From positions 62,291,840 to 62,355,839 of the forward strand of contig CM051461.1 of assembly GCA_028095005.1 (NCBI GenBank): a DNA stretch of 64,000 bases, written 5' to 3'. The translations under genes were made by a program, and so were the position numbers. This DNA is from Rhynchospora pubera (Eukaryota > Streptophyta > Magnoliopsida > Poales > Cyperaceae). Below are positions 36,301-48,080 of this stretch, piece by piece; positions within the stretch are counted from its first letter, which is position 1; each line of letters starts with the position of its first letter. The notes under the pieces were generated by a model. That model saw only the letters and a program-made list of their open reading frames with translations, did no database searches and had not been told where the DNA came from.

Positions 36301-38284
36301 TCATCAATGGTTCTGATCGCACCGATGAGGCCATGCATGCGATATCACACGCATGCAAAGAATGGGGGTTCTTTCAAGTAGTCAACCACGGTGTGGCGCC
36401 CGATCTGGTGCAAAAATTGAGAGCTGCGTGGAGAGAGTTCTTCTATTCACCTATGGAGGCGAAGAAGGCATATGCAAACGATCCTAAGACGTATGAGGGA
36501 TACGGTAGTCGTGTCGGGGTGGACAAAGAGGCGATTTTGGATTGGGGTGATTATTTCTTTCTGTATCTATTACCAGAGTCGACGAAGAACCTCAACAAGT
36601 GGCCCGAATTGCCCCCAAATTTAAGGTAATTAATTATGTAAGAGAGTATATAGCCAGCTAGCGATCATGCTTGTTGTGGACATTCGAGTTTTATAATAAT
36701 CTAAATTTAACGTATATACAAAATTTAAAGTAAGTTTCCAGGAAGAATGATACAAAAAGAATAGGCAACTCCGTGCAGAAGAATGAAACTTACATGCATG
36801 CATTATTTCTTCTTAAAATAATTCTATGCAATACCTATTTAATTCCTCACATACTATATTAAATTATCAATTTTAACAAATATTTCATATATATAGCAGA
36901 GGAAATGGTGAATCATAATTACAAAACTAAGAGATAAGCTTAAAATTAATACAGAATCAAGGAAAACTATGTATATATAACTTTTGAGGGACAAGGAAAC
37001 TATGTATATATAATATATGAAGTTCTCATTGAATGTTATATTTATTATTATTATACTTTATCAATTGTATCTATACGTTGGTTTTAGCCCCCCCCCCCCC
37101 CCCCAAAAAAAAACTTTAATTTATTAAAAAAAAGTATTCGATAATGACACGGGAACATTAATTAAAGGTGAGGTCTTCACCCTTATTTTTAGTCAAAAAA
37201 AAAAGACACAGCAACATTTGAAAAAGTAAAATATGGTTCAGACAGGGCTAATTTAACATGCATGAATCCAATTAATAATTAAATTGTCTCCTTAATTTTG
37301 TTAAATAATATTTAATTCATAGCTTAAATATGTTGCATGACATAATGAAAAGTAAGATTGCTATATTAAAATATATGCAGGGAGATCACTGAGGAGTATG
37401 GTGAAAAGGTAATGAAGCTTAGTAAGATGTTAATCAAGGCAATATCCACAAGCTTAGGCTTAGATGAGAATTACATGCTTAGGGCCTTTGGTGGAGACAA
37501 CATTGCAGGAACTCTTCGAGTTAACTATTACCCAAAATGCCCTCAACCCGAGTTAACTCTTGGCTTGTCACCACACTCCGATCCGGGGCTTATAACTGTC
37601 CTTTTGGCGGATGAGCATGTAAAAGGTTGCCAAGTGAAGAAGGGTGATTTATGGGTGGATATCAAGCCCAAAACTGGTGCATTTATAGTCAACATCGCTG
37701 ACCAAATTCAAGCAAGTTCTTGTTTTTGTTTTCCTTTCCATTCTATATATTATTGTTATTTTTCTTTTCATATATTTTTGTGCCGATATACGTGTAGTAA
37801 AACAATTTCCATTTCGGATTCGACAAATCGAATCATCAATGCCATATTCAACCAATGGTTGCTAATTGAGGGTGACATTCAATTTGAGAAGATATACTGA
37901 TCGTATAATTAATCATATGAGTTGTTGAAAATATTTGAAAGTAATGAGTTACAATATAATTGCACATAAGGATAGTCATCAATGCATAATTTTCTACTTG
38001 GACCAAGTTTTGACATAATTAACAATTTTTTTGATTAGGTGTTAACTAATGCGATTTACAAGAGCGTGGAACACCGTGTGCTGGCTAACGCCGAGTCAGA
38101 ACGGTTCTCTTTTGCATTCTTTTGCAACCCAAAGGGAGACATGGCAATTGGGTCGGCACCGGAGCTTGTGAGCCCTCTCTCTAAGCCACTCTATGAACCA
38201 ATCACATTCAATGAATATCGTCTCTACGTGCGCAACAAGGGTCCCCTTGGCAAGTCACAAGTTGAGTCGCTTAAGGCTGCTTAG
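33327..38284 (+). CDS. JOX-like 2-oxoglutarate dioxygenase, exon 1 split by CACTA
   Basis: Fe(II)/2-oxoglutarate oxygenase of the DOXC class closest to JASMONATE-INDUCED OXYGENASES (At5g05600 type), which hydroxylate and inactivate jasmonic acid. Coding pieces: 33327-33395 (23 residues, ..EPIVPVQSLSNSGI), then a 2793-bp transposon plus one ATT duplicate, 36192-36625 (resuming TEIPSKYIKPP in frame), 37381-37711 and 38039-38284. Without the insertion the product is 359 residues, normal length. Iron ligands H233, D235 and H290 and the 2OG-binding R300/S302 are present. R214, R339 and R343 (the last two in EYRLYVR) sit where JOX2 binds jasmonate carboxylate. The DIOX_N part has HACKEWGFFQVVNHG. 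No other stop or frameshift exists, so the insertion looks recent. Intron 2 uses a GC donor (CAA|gcaagt) with AG acceptor. Function as it stands is doubtful unless the element excises, is spliced out or translation starts inside it. JOX versus a related DOXC enzyme is likely but not proven. Confidence 0.88.
33707..34180. mobile_element. MITE nested in the CACTA element
   Basis: The outer ends GTAATGTTA (33707) and TAACATTAC (34180) are inverted, and the mirrored motif tttgacgtcaaac on the left faces gtttgatggacataccgtc on the right. It contains a minus-strand RTE LINE tail at 33838-33960. Confidence 0.6.
33838..33960 (-). mobile_element. RTE-type LINE 3' tail
   Basis: acaacaacaacaacta followed by gtcttttgtcccaaacaag and ttaggataggctaga is the reverse complement of the conserved 3' end of plant RTE LINEs (and SINEs that share it), which end in a TTG-type tail. 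No coding part remains. Confidence 0.55.
36072..36629 (+). other. Transposon-dioxygenase fusion ORF
   Basis: An ATG at 36072 inside the right end of the CACTA element opens a frame that crosses the element boundary at 36188 without a stop and continues in the correct dioxygenase frame to the exon 1 donor at 36625. It would replace the normal first 23 residues with a hydrophobic leader of about 39 residues starting MFRRVRLVFPVFALLFPW. Whether it is transcribed is unknown. Confidence 0.5.
37088..37113. repeat. Poly-C followed by poly-A run in intron 1
   Basis: A homopolymer run of C flanked by A inside dioxygenase intron 1 (36626-37380). It is prone to slippage and to sequencing error. Confidence 0.8.
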
Positions 38285-38866
38285 AGTGGTGTGACTTGCT
38301 AACTAGTTTCTGTGTTAAAAGATTGAGCAAAAGGAATAAGGGTGTCTAAAAAATAAAGACCGATTATGCTTGTTTAAATTTTCATATGATCTAGTGTCTA
38401 AAGATTTGTTTGGGGAGTTGACCAGAAATGCAGTTGAACACTAAAGTCTCACCAGTCACCATTCTAATTTGGAGATTTTAATTGCCAGCCTACTTAGGAT
38501 TCCAAAAAGTATTACTGACCAATCTCTCTTCTTTTTAAACGAAGAAATCAAAATTTGGTAATTATCAATTGCACAATTTTTAGAGATTGTGTCATGTATA
38601 TTATTGGTCCATGCACTAGTTTTAAATTTCTGATAATTTCATGCATTTTTTTTAACACACAAACCGTCACAAACAATATCTTGAAAGTATTTGATGTAGT
38701 GTGTAGAGAAGAATTCACTCAAATTTCACACTGAAAAATTCAACTTATGTAATTTGATTAACATATATTGATTAACAAGTTATGTAATTTGATTAACTTA
38801 TGTAATTTGTTCTTATGGTCGACTTTTTTAGTTGAAAAAACTCCACCTTCACAACAAATCTACAAG

Positions 38867-39150
38867 TAGGGCTGTCAAACGTGGCCCAATACCACGGAAT
38901 GGGCCCAATTCGTTTCTGTTTCGCATAAGGAAACGGAACACCATTCCATCTCATTAACTGTTTCATTTCTGAAACGGTACAAAATTTCGTTTTGTTAACC
39001 GTTCCACTTCATGAAATAACACATGAAACGGTTTGAAATGAGGCTGAAACAGTCGAAACGGTATAATTTTATGTTTCGTTTACCGTTTCGTTATTGGAAC
39101 GGAATGAAAATCAATTCTGTTATTCGTTCCGTTTCGTTTAATCAAACGGA
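38867..39150. mobile_element. hAT element fragment (TAGGGCTG family)
   Basis: It opens TAGGGCTGTCAAACG at 38867 and is packed with gaaacggt, accgtttcg and cgtttcgttt motifs as in 8118-9592 and 41297-41542. The expected right terminus (..AGCCCTA) is missing. The sequence changes to a Copia integrase fragment at about 39156. Confidence 0.6.
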
Positions 39151-39155
39151 ATCAC

Positions 39156-39636
39156 GTGCCAAAATATCACACTAACATCTATGTCTATAAGTGCTATGCT
39201 GCAACCTCTTCACAGCCTTCCACCGAATCCTCATTTATTTCTTGGCATAAACGTTTAGGTCATGTTTTTTTTTCTAAGTTGAGTCAAATAATCAATAAAT
39301 ATGTATTCATTACAATTTATCTAAGCAAAATACTTTACCTTTTAATAAAAGTACTTCTTCTACAAATGATGTCTTTGATTTAATTCATTTATAATGTTTG
39401 AGGTCGTGCTCCAATGACGTGTATGGAGGTGCAAGATATTATGTTATTTTTATTGATGATTACACTCATTATATTTGGATTTACCTCTTACATCGTCGTT
39501 CTAATTCCTATCAAATCTACACTGAATTCTCTACAATGATCAAAACTCAGTTCTCTAAAAAAAATCAAATATTCTGATGGTGGTGAATATATTTCTCATC
39601 AGTTTCAAAATATCCTGAAATCTCAAGGCACAAATC
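39156..39636 (+). pseudogene. Copia retrotransposon pol fragment, frameshifted
   Basis: The first frame encodes SFISWHKRLGH...FSKLSQIINKY, the GAG-pre-integrase motif of Ty1/Copia. After a shift, about 39407-39560 encodes the integrase core block YYVIFIDDYTHYIWIYLL. After a further shift, about 39570-39636 encodes YSDGGEYISHQF. Stops and shifts break the frame at least twice. LTRs and reverse transcriptase are absent. It is a dead fragment in the dioxygenase-AGPase interval. Confidence 0.8.
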
Positions 39637-39639
39637 CTG

Positions 39640-41285
39640 CAACTTTTATGAACCAAAAAATCATTCAACCATCAGCAAGCTCTTACATGAGAATTAATTT
39701 TCTACATAGTAATAAGCATGTAGTGAATTAATAATTTTTTACTGAGTCCAAACAATAAGACAGAAACTGCAGCAATTAAAATATGCTGGAAGAAAGAGAC
39801 AATGCTTAGAAAAATATGGCAACATTTGTTGAGCATCCCAAATCCTTCAATTTGTAGAAATGACGATATTTTTTAGAATAGTGAGTGCTCGTAACAACAC
39901 TACTCTTTGAGATGAGAATCTGAGACGGATAAAATCAAAGAAATGGAAAGACGCTGAAACTTAGCTGACAATGCTGAAAGAGAAGGGAAGGGTTTGTATT
40001 ACTAGGTATCCGTCAAAAGTCAAAAGCTTCGCCTCCACTAGAATCCATTGTCGGAAAATAGAGGTGGAAGAAAAGAGGAAGGAGATCGATTCATTCATGG
40101 AAAATGAGAATACAAAAGAGAGATAAAAAGAGCATTCATTGTATTTGTTCCTATTTTCAGGAAGTGTTTAAAACTTCTTACCAGAATGCAATTCCTTTCT
40201 ATTAATTCCAAAACAATTATCCATACCTGATCTCTCCGTTACTTTTTAACGAATACATTTCATGAACAAAATTTTTCGATAATTAATTTTGGAAAATTAA
40301 AACATTCAATAAACAGCTGCAAATTGAAACATTAATTTTTAAAGCTACTCGATGGGATGGATAAATAAATTTTAGATATTTCTAATTTAAAATGTAGCCT
40401 ATTTAAATACTACTATAAATCTATGGTTTTTTCCCCTAAATTCCGATAGGTTATTTTGAGTTCTCGACATTATTGATCATTCTTATTATTAGTAAATCTT
40501 AACACATTTATCATCCAAAGATGTAGCAATTATAAAATTAAGAAGTAGAATCCATTTTATCATTTAAATATTAAAAATGGAGGATGTGCTATATTGATCC
40601 TAAATTTATTTGACATCCACGACATTTGATCAAACAATTATTAAAATAGAAAAAGTAAATGTTCTCATATCTTTTTTATAAATTTTGATAGATTATATAT
40701 CAAATTATGTATAATTTAATAATCGAATAGTATATCTATCCAGATGGTTGGAAAAATTAATAATTCAATTTTGGATGATGCTTGATCAACAATATTTTTC
40801 ACCCTTCCCAAGTAGGAGAACCGTAAGCAATGATGCAGCATATATATTCTTTGCCATGGACGGATTTATGTACAATGAAGGTGTGTTAATGTCACTCTTT
40901 TTTTTAAAAAAAAATACTGTTATTAGAAACAATAATTATGCTTATAAAATTTAAATTTTTATATATAGTCTCCATTTGAACCCTATAAATAATTACGTGA
41001 GTTTTTATTATTGAATTCTATAAAGGTGTAAATTTTTATAGAGAACTTTTATGGAAATGGTTGACAAATTTATATATCAAAGTGAACCTCATTATAAAAC
41101 TGCTTACTGACTCCGTCACTGCTCTTTGTTAGATTTTTGTAGAGACGAAGGCGGTTGAAGCCTCCTAAACAAGTACTTTCAGTTTCCTGATGAAAGGACA
41201 TATCTCCTAGAAAAATTATATTTATGTCAAATTACATCAATATTTTGACATATTTTTCAAACTTTAAAAATAAATTTCGCCATCA
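39640..41285. other. Intergenic, nothing recognised
   Basis: AT-rich sequence. The 39640-40090 part may continue the decayed retroelement, but no conserved motif is visible. Confidence 0.4.
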
Positions 41286-41296
41286 ATATATCCCTA

Positions 41297-41542
41297 TAGG
41301 GCTGCAAAACAGTCTAAACGGTGATAAAACTAGGACGTTTCGTTTAACCGTTTCGTTTCGTTGACGAAGTAGAATTTTAGTTTCGTTCATCGAAATGGAC
41401 GAATTCGTGATTTAAACATGGAGGAAACCGTTTTATTGTTTCGTTAATCGTTTCGTCCAACCAAACGAAACAATTTTGTTGTTTCGTTAATCGTTTCGTT
41501 CGGACGAAACGAAACGAAAAACGGTTTCTGTTTTCAGCCCTA
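41297..41542. mobile_element. hAT MITE, 246 bp, with perfect 8-bp duplication
   Basis: Ends TAGGGCTGCAAAAC and GTTTTCAGCCCTA. TATCCCTA flanks both sides (41289-41296 and 41543-41550). The interior consists almost entirely of tttcgtt, gtttcg and aaacgg motifs in both orientations, the same family as 8118-9592. It lies about 500 bp upstream of the AGPase start codon. Confidence 0.92.
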
Positions 41543-42043
41543 TATCCCTATTATGAATTCTGGGCTTTAGATCCCGATTCTGGTTTTATCTTGTTGTCAA
41601 ATTGGGCCGCCTTGCCACAACGGCACAACCCAACTCAGTTTTTTTTTCAAAAAAAAAATAATAATAATAATAAAAGGACGAAGTTGGGACCGCGGATCGG
41701 GTTGGTGGGTCCGGATCCGAATATGGTTACATCCGCAGAAACGCAGCGAGCTGGAAGCTGTTGGCAATCAGCAATCAGCACACTGGACTGTACTGTACAG
41801 AAGGTCAGGAAGAGAAGATACCACAAATTAAATACGACGACTTATCTTTTTAGTGAAGCTGCGGTTTACCAACGTCCACAAAATCGTCTGCCCAGGTGGC
41901 ACTCTCTCTGTACTCTGTACCTAGCTCTACCTGCATTTCCAATTTCCAAACCAAAAAGGAACCTCCACACGAGTTCTCCACCCTGATCACTCCATCTTTA
42001 CTCTCTCTCTTTCTCTCTCTCTACCTCTTCCAACAGAGCAAAA

Positions 42044-45000
42044 ATGGCTGTGTGCATGAACAGCAGAGTGGCGCCTCCAGTGGCCGCGCATCAGCTGGCT
42101 GGTGTTGCACTCAAAGAAAGCGACCTTATGGGTAAGCGTGTGGACTTGTCTCGTGGCAGAGTTGTCGTGACACCACCCCTGATGAATAGAAAATCTTGTT
42201 GTGTTAGAATGTCGGTCGCTACCGGTCAAGTTGCCGGAGAAGTCAAGGTATATATATAAATACAACTATACATGTTTAGAGTTAAAAAATGAGACAGAAA
42301 AGAATAATAATAAATGACGAAGAAGTTTATGTTCAAAGTTCAAAAACTCCTTAAATCAGATTTTATTTGATGGAGTTACATATAAAGTAGTTGTTTCCCT
42401 GCATCGAAATAATGAAAGAAGTAAGTTTGACAGTGGCCAGATCCACAGAGCATATCGCCATTTCCCCTTTTAGTTTTTTCTAGTGTACTGCTTTACATGT
42501 TTACAGTTATCTGGCTATTGTTCATACCTTTTGCTTTTCAATGAAACGTGAGAAGAATGAGCTATGACTTGAGTTAAAAAATAGCAAGATATATATTATT
42601 TTGCACAGGAACTTTGCACACGACGAATAATGAGTTTAATCCAATAATGGCACTGTTTAAAACCATGGTTTTTGAAAATCAGCGAGTCAACTCGGAATCT
42701 ACCAAGTTTAATATGGTCTTACATATTTCAGAATATTTATAAGGAAAATGGGACCTCAGGAATAAAATCTTCCTGCATCACACCCCAGGCTTGTTCTCGT
42801 AATATTGACACCTCTATTAAAGATGCTTTATCGGTTCTTGTTTTTTTGCACCTAGTTTGAAGATGTAGACTTGGATAGGAGAAATCCAAGGACGGTTGTG
42901 GCGGTTATACTAGGTGGTGGAGCTGGAACCCGCCTCTTTCCTCTTACCAAGAGAAGGGCCAAACCTGCCGTAAGTTTTCTTAGATCGGTACATATGTGTA
43001 CATATATAGCAATATACAATGCAGATTTTATTGTTTTACATTTTTCCTTGTGATCCAGGTGCCGATTGGCGGTGCATACCGGCTTATTGATGTGCCCATG
43101 AGCAATTGCATCAACAGTGGACTGAATAAAGTGTACATCCTCACCCAATTCAACTCAGCCTCTCTTAATCGGCATCTATCCCGTACCTACAACTTCAGCA
43201 ATGGTGTTGCATTTGCAGATGGCTTTGTGGAGGTGCACATGCTTTTTGTTTTCTGTTTTCAATTTCACTTGTCACTTGCACCACCAAAAAATTTACTTGG
43301 TGATTTCAGTACCGAATTGGTACACTTTGTGCCTAACAAAAGGTTCAGTTTGGAAAGGTTTATTGATTGGATTTTGATTTATCATTGCTTTTCCTTTTTG
43401 TTTCAATTGGTTGATTGTTTTTTTGTGTTACCTTACGGTGTTAAATAATGCATATTTGGTGGTTCTTTTAACACTCGAAAAAAATGAATATTACTGACAC
43501 AAACAAGTTCTTGAAATAACTTTTTGAACCCAAAATCAAAATTAAGTCGAGACATAACCACCACACAACAAACTCGTGTATGCCTGAGCAGAACCTCTCT
43601 GTTTTCCTATTCTAATACAGCACATCATTTGTTCAATTATTTAATGGTTTAGTGTGCAGGTATTGGCAGCTACCCAAACTCCAGGAGAAGCTGGAAAGAG
43701 ATGGTTTCAAGGCACTGCTGATGCTGTTCGCCAATTTCATTGGCTTTTTGAGGTGCTTATATCCTAATTACTTTTATGTCTTCTTTTTATCAGAAATTTT
43801 ATCTTATTTGTGATTCCTTACTTGCATACCTAACTAATTGTAATTGTGCTACTGGTAAAACTTGCCGTAGTGGTTTCTGTAAATGGTTAGTGAAATTACT
43901 CCTGATTTAGCCCCTAAGATCTAGCTGAGCCTCAATCTCAAAAAAATGTTAAATGAAAACCATGATCAATTCCCATTTGAGAACGAAAAGACAAAAAATT
44001 ATAGATAACACAATATATATCCCTGACTACCTAATAATATGCAGGATGCAAAAGGAAAGGAGATAGAGGATGTATTGATTTTATCTGGAGATCATCTTTA
44101 TCGAATGGACTATATGGATTTTGTTCAGGTCTGTTAAAATTAACAAAAGAATTCTGTTTTTCCTCGACATTTTTAACATAATTTATAATCATGCCAATTT
44201 TGCTTTTTATTGCATGCACACAGAGTCATCGGCAGAGTGGTGCAGATATTACCATCTCTTGTTTACCCATGGATGACAGGTAACTGTAGATAAGTAATTT
44301 GAACATCTCTTTTCGTTAACTTGCTAGCATGGTCCATATTAAATAACCTGTGGGTACTTGATCTTTCCATGTCAGCCGTGCATCAGATTTCGGTTTGATG
44401 AAGATAGACAACAAAGGAAGAGTAATTTCCTTCAGTGAGAAACCCAAGGGAGATGATTTAAAGGCTTTGGTAATAGAATATCTTCAATTTGTTATCTAAG
44501 ATGGCCCCAAGTAATTTCCCTGTTAACGTGTTCATGAGTCATGACGCTTGATTTTATTTTGTTTTCCAAAGCAAGTTGATACTACTGTTTTGGGACTCTC
44601 AAGAGACGAAGCAGAAAAGAAACCACATATTGCTTCAATGGGGGTTTATGTGTTCAAAAAAGATATCTTGTTAAACCTTCTGAGGTACGTCATTCTTTGC
44701 ACTAACCTCCATTTTGTCAAGATTGGGAACCTTGGCGCAGACCCATTTTACCATTCCCAGTCTGATACTGTCACCCCCTTGTGTCCTATTTGACCTCAGT
44801 TTAACAGATGAAACTAATATCAATCAAGTCAAGAAAATATTCACCAAGGCTTGATGAATTAAGTAGAGTTTATGATTGAACTTAATTGAAGAAAAATAAA
44901 TAAATTTGAATTGGTGTTCAAGTGATGTATGGTACTATTGTTAGTCAGGTGGCGGTTTCCTACTGCTAATGATTTTGGATCTGAAATAATACCAGCATCT

Positions 45001-48000
45001 GCAAAGGAATATGTTGTCAAGGTCAGCTTCATCTTTGAAATTCAAATCCAGAAAAAGTTTATATGAGAAATATTTATATATTTAGAGTTTAGCTACGGTG
45101 AGTCACGACTCACGGACCCTCCGGTGAGTCGCGACAAAAACTCCTAGATCTAGATCAAAATGACCGATCCAAACTGTCAAATATGATCTTCCTATTGAAA
45201 TTTCCTTGTAGACCAAAATTTTCATTTTTTCGAAATTTCTAAGTATTTTTTTGAAATTTTAGAAAATCGTTAATCTAATTGGTTCTGAACCATTCAAAAA
45301 CATCAGTTTTTAAAAATCCGAAAAAAATACTTAAAATTTTCGAAAAAATAAAAAAATTTGATTTGCACGGAGATTTCAATAGGGAGATCATGTTGGACGG
45401 TTTGGACTCTATCACATTAAGTTATCACAAGTAGAGAGTTGCTCTTGGTCCAGTGGCAAAGAGCAACACACTTTTAGTGGAGTTTTTTAAAAAAAAAATC
45501 CAGCTGGAATTCTTTGTGACATATAATTTCGAAATAAGTTGGAGGGCTTGACTCCCATCTTATTTTTTTTTTAAAAAAAAAAGATATGACAAGCAAGAAT
45601 TACAGTGAAGTTTAACTAAAATTGTCGTGTGATACTGTACACTACAAGTAGAATCTTGTGTTCAGGCTTCGAAACGGTTCTATTGATCCTCTCACTTCAA
45701 AGAATTTAATTATCCCTAACTATTGTAGGCATTCCTCTTTAATGATTACTGGGAGGACATTGGTACGATCAAATCTTTCTTTGAAGCAAATTTGGCACTC
45801 GCAGAATATGTATTATTCTCAACTTATTATTATATTTTGTGGATGACGAGTGTGTAGCACAAATAACCCGAGTTATTGGTGAAATCATGAAAATATCTGA
45901 CTGTAAGTCTATAACACATACTGAAACTGTGAAACAGAATTAGTCTTTGTACTGGCATTCGCTGGTACCAATTCTGACCATAATTTGGTACTGGGACATG
46001 GGCTCGAAAAAAAAAGGGCATTGGTTTGACAGGATAGGATAAGAAAAATTGATGCCTGTAACCTACATGCATTTTTTTTTTTTGCATCAAATATATGTTT
46101 TTTGTGCTTTACTATTTTATTTTAATGAATTTTAGCCACCAAGGTTCAGCTTCTACGACGAGACCAAACCAATGTATACATCAAGAAGAAACTTACCACC
46201 ATCAATGGTCAACAACAGTAAGGTCGAAAAATAGATTCATCATTAAATTACTCTATATTTTACACTGCAAAGCAATGAATTAATTCTTTCAAATGAGAAA
46301 AACCTCCATGATTCTGTTAAAATCCTCCAAAGAATAAATAGCACTATCGGCCCTAACAGAATTTTCTGAATATTACCCAAAACTGCATATCATTATTCAG
46401 CAGCTGCATTCATGGTTTTGGCCATTGAAACTAATAAAGTTAACAATAATACACTTTTAGCTATTTATTTTTAATATTGTAGGTTTTGGACTCAATTATA
46501 TCACATGGATGTTTCCTGGATAATTGCTCCATAGAACATTGTGTTGTTGGAATTCGGTCGAGAATAAGTTCCAATGTCAATTTGAAGGTAATTAGCCCCT
46601 TAATGGCCATACACTTGAGCCTATCAGTTTAGGAGAAACCAGATATCTTTATTTTCTTGTTGGAATTTGGTCGAGAATAAGTTTGTCATGAATTTTTTTG
46701 GTACTATATGTACGTGTTGCTTGATTTTTGGTGGTTTTATTTGTAGTTTGTAATTCTGTACAGTTGAAACAGCAAATAGAAGCTACCAGACACTTTCTCT
46801 GAAAACACAGAGGAAGGAAAAAAAAAAAAGGAAACAAGAGATAGAAGTCCTGAATTGTGCATAAACTTCCCACTAGTCCCTAAGAAATTCGGAAAATAAG
46901 AAGAAGATTACAAATTTGTGGGTTATTTAGGATACAACTGAATGTTAGACCCATCTATTTCCAAATCGACCATAGATCCAAATTTTGTATTAAAAAAAAT
47001 GTAAGAAATGATGTTCCTAGCTAGTGGGTCAATCAATAAAGTCTAACCATAAACACTCAGAAAGACGTAGCAATTTGATATAACACTTATAATTAAGCTT
47101 CATCTAATTATTATTATTGTTGTTGTTGTTATTTTGGGACGTACCCCAACTATGCATTAGTATTGTTTTTATGGTGGAATGGAAACAGGATGTAGTAATG
47201 TTGGGTGCGGATTACTATGAAACGGATGTGGAGAGAGCGGCAATGCTCGCCGAAGGACAACGGGTCCCCATTGGAATCGGAGAGAACACAGTCATAAGGT
47301 CGGAGACTACTTGATTAGTAAATATATTTTATTAAACGTGTTTAATCAAGATCTCTACTTCGTACTTATAAATATTATTTTATCTGTTTTGAACGTTTGA
47401 TATATATAATATGTTCGCTCTTAATATGTTTAATTAAGGTCTCTACTTCGTGTGATCTATATTACGCATAACATGTCCTCATTTTTTTTCTCAATATATA
47501 TTGCCTTTATTTTTCTTCATTTTTTTCATTGCAGGAATTGCATCATAGACAAAAATGCAAGGATAGGGAAAAATGTGACAATCACCAATTCAGAGGTACA
47601 AATCTTTTCAATTTTTAAATTTTTATATCAGTTCTTCATGAGGTATATGTCCTATGTTTTATTATGCGTTTACTCGTTTAACCATGACAAAAAGAGATCG
47701 CTTTCTGTTAAAATACCAAAAAGAGGTTACATTTCGGGTGCTGCCAATAGTGGATGAACAAGAACAAACGAGAGCAAAATATTTTGCCAATTATTATTAT
47801 TGAAGAAAGCAAGGGTCAAGCCCCAAAACTTTTGTATTAAAAAAAGAAATTACAAAGCTGTTTAAGAAAAAGTAGATTTTGCCAGTTATTATATAGGTAA
47901 ACAAAAAAAAAAAAGAAAAGGTGAGCTTTATGATATTGAATCTGCTTATTAATATTTCCATTAATATTTTATTTTCAGGGGGTACAGGAGGCAGACAGAT

Positions 48001-48080
48001 CTACAGAAGGATTCTACATTCGGTCGGGAATTACAATCATAATAAAGAACGCCACCATTGGAGATGGGCTTGTTATTTGA
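42044..48080 (+). CDS. APL1: ADP-glucose pyrophosphorylase large subunit, APL1 type
   Basis: Plastid enzyme subunit that, in a heterotetramer with the small subunit, makes ADP-glucose from glucose-1-phosphate and ATP, the committed step of starch synthesis. Fifteen exons: 42044-42247, 42856-42969, 43059-43232, 43660-43752, 44045-44128, 44224-44279, 44376-44469, 44572-44684, 44949-45021, 45729-45809, 46136-46222, 46483-46587, 47189-47298, 47535-47595 and 47979-48080; 516 residues, full length. Exon 1 is a basic, Ser/Val-rich transit peptide with MGKRVDLS. The nucleotide-binding loop [12 protein letters not shown] starts at 88, with R94 and K104, the residues that make a subunit catalytic. [10 protein letters not shown] has the catalytic-type D211. 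The C-terminal beta-helix has [10 protein letters not shown] and [11 protein letters not shown], and the end is TIGDGLVI. The sequence follows Arabidopsis APL1 (ADG2) more closely than the purely regulatory large subunits. Exon 10 ends AEY where most homologues have AEQ or AEH. Intron 9 holds a MITE and intron 12 a 27-bp copy of exon 12. Confidence 0.95.
45086..45440. mobile_element. MITE family X, copy c, in AGPase intron 9
   Basis: The left block aaactcctagatctagatc, then caaaatgaccgatccaaac and atatgatcttcctattgaaa is mirrored on the right by atttcaatagggagatcat and ggacggtttgg around an AT-rich centre. It matches copies at 4130, 11583 and 51270. The ends are not exactly resolved. Confidence 0.6.
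46657..46683 (+). repeat. 27-bp copy of AGPase exon 12 inside intron 12
   Basis: 46657-46683 repeats 46544-46570 (encoding VGIRSRIS) with a single C-to-T difference, 113 bp downstream in the adjacent intron. There are no splice sites around it, so it is not an exon. Confidence 0.8.

Noticed and set aside
47110..47157. GTTGTTGTTGTT followed by tgggac, resembling a LINE tail
   Set aside because: The order of the motifs is inverted relative to the conserved RTE 3' end and the cctacccca block is missing. Probably a simple repeat in AGPase intron 12.
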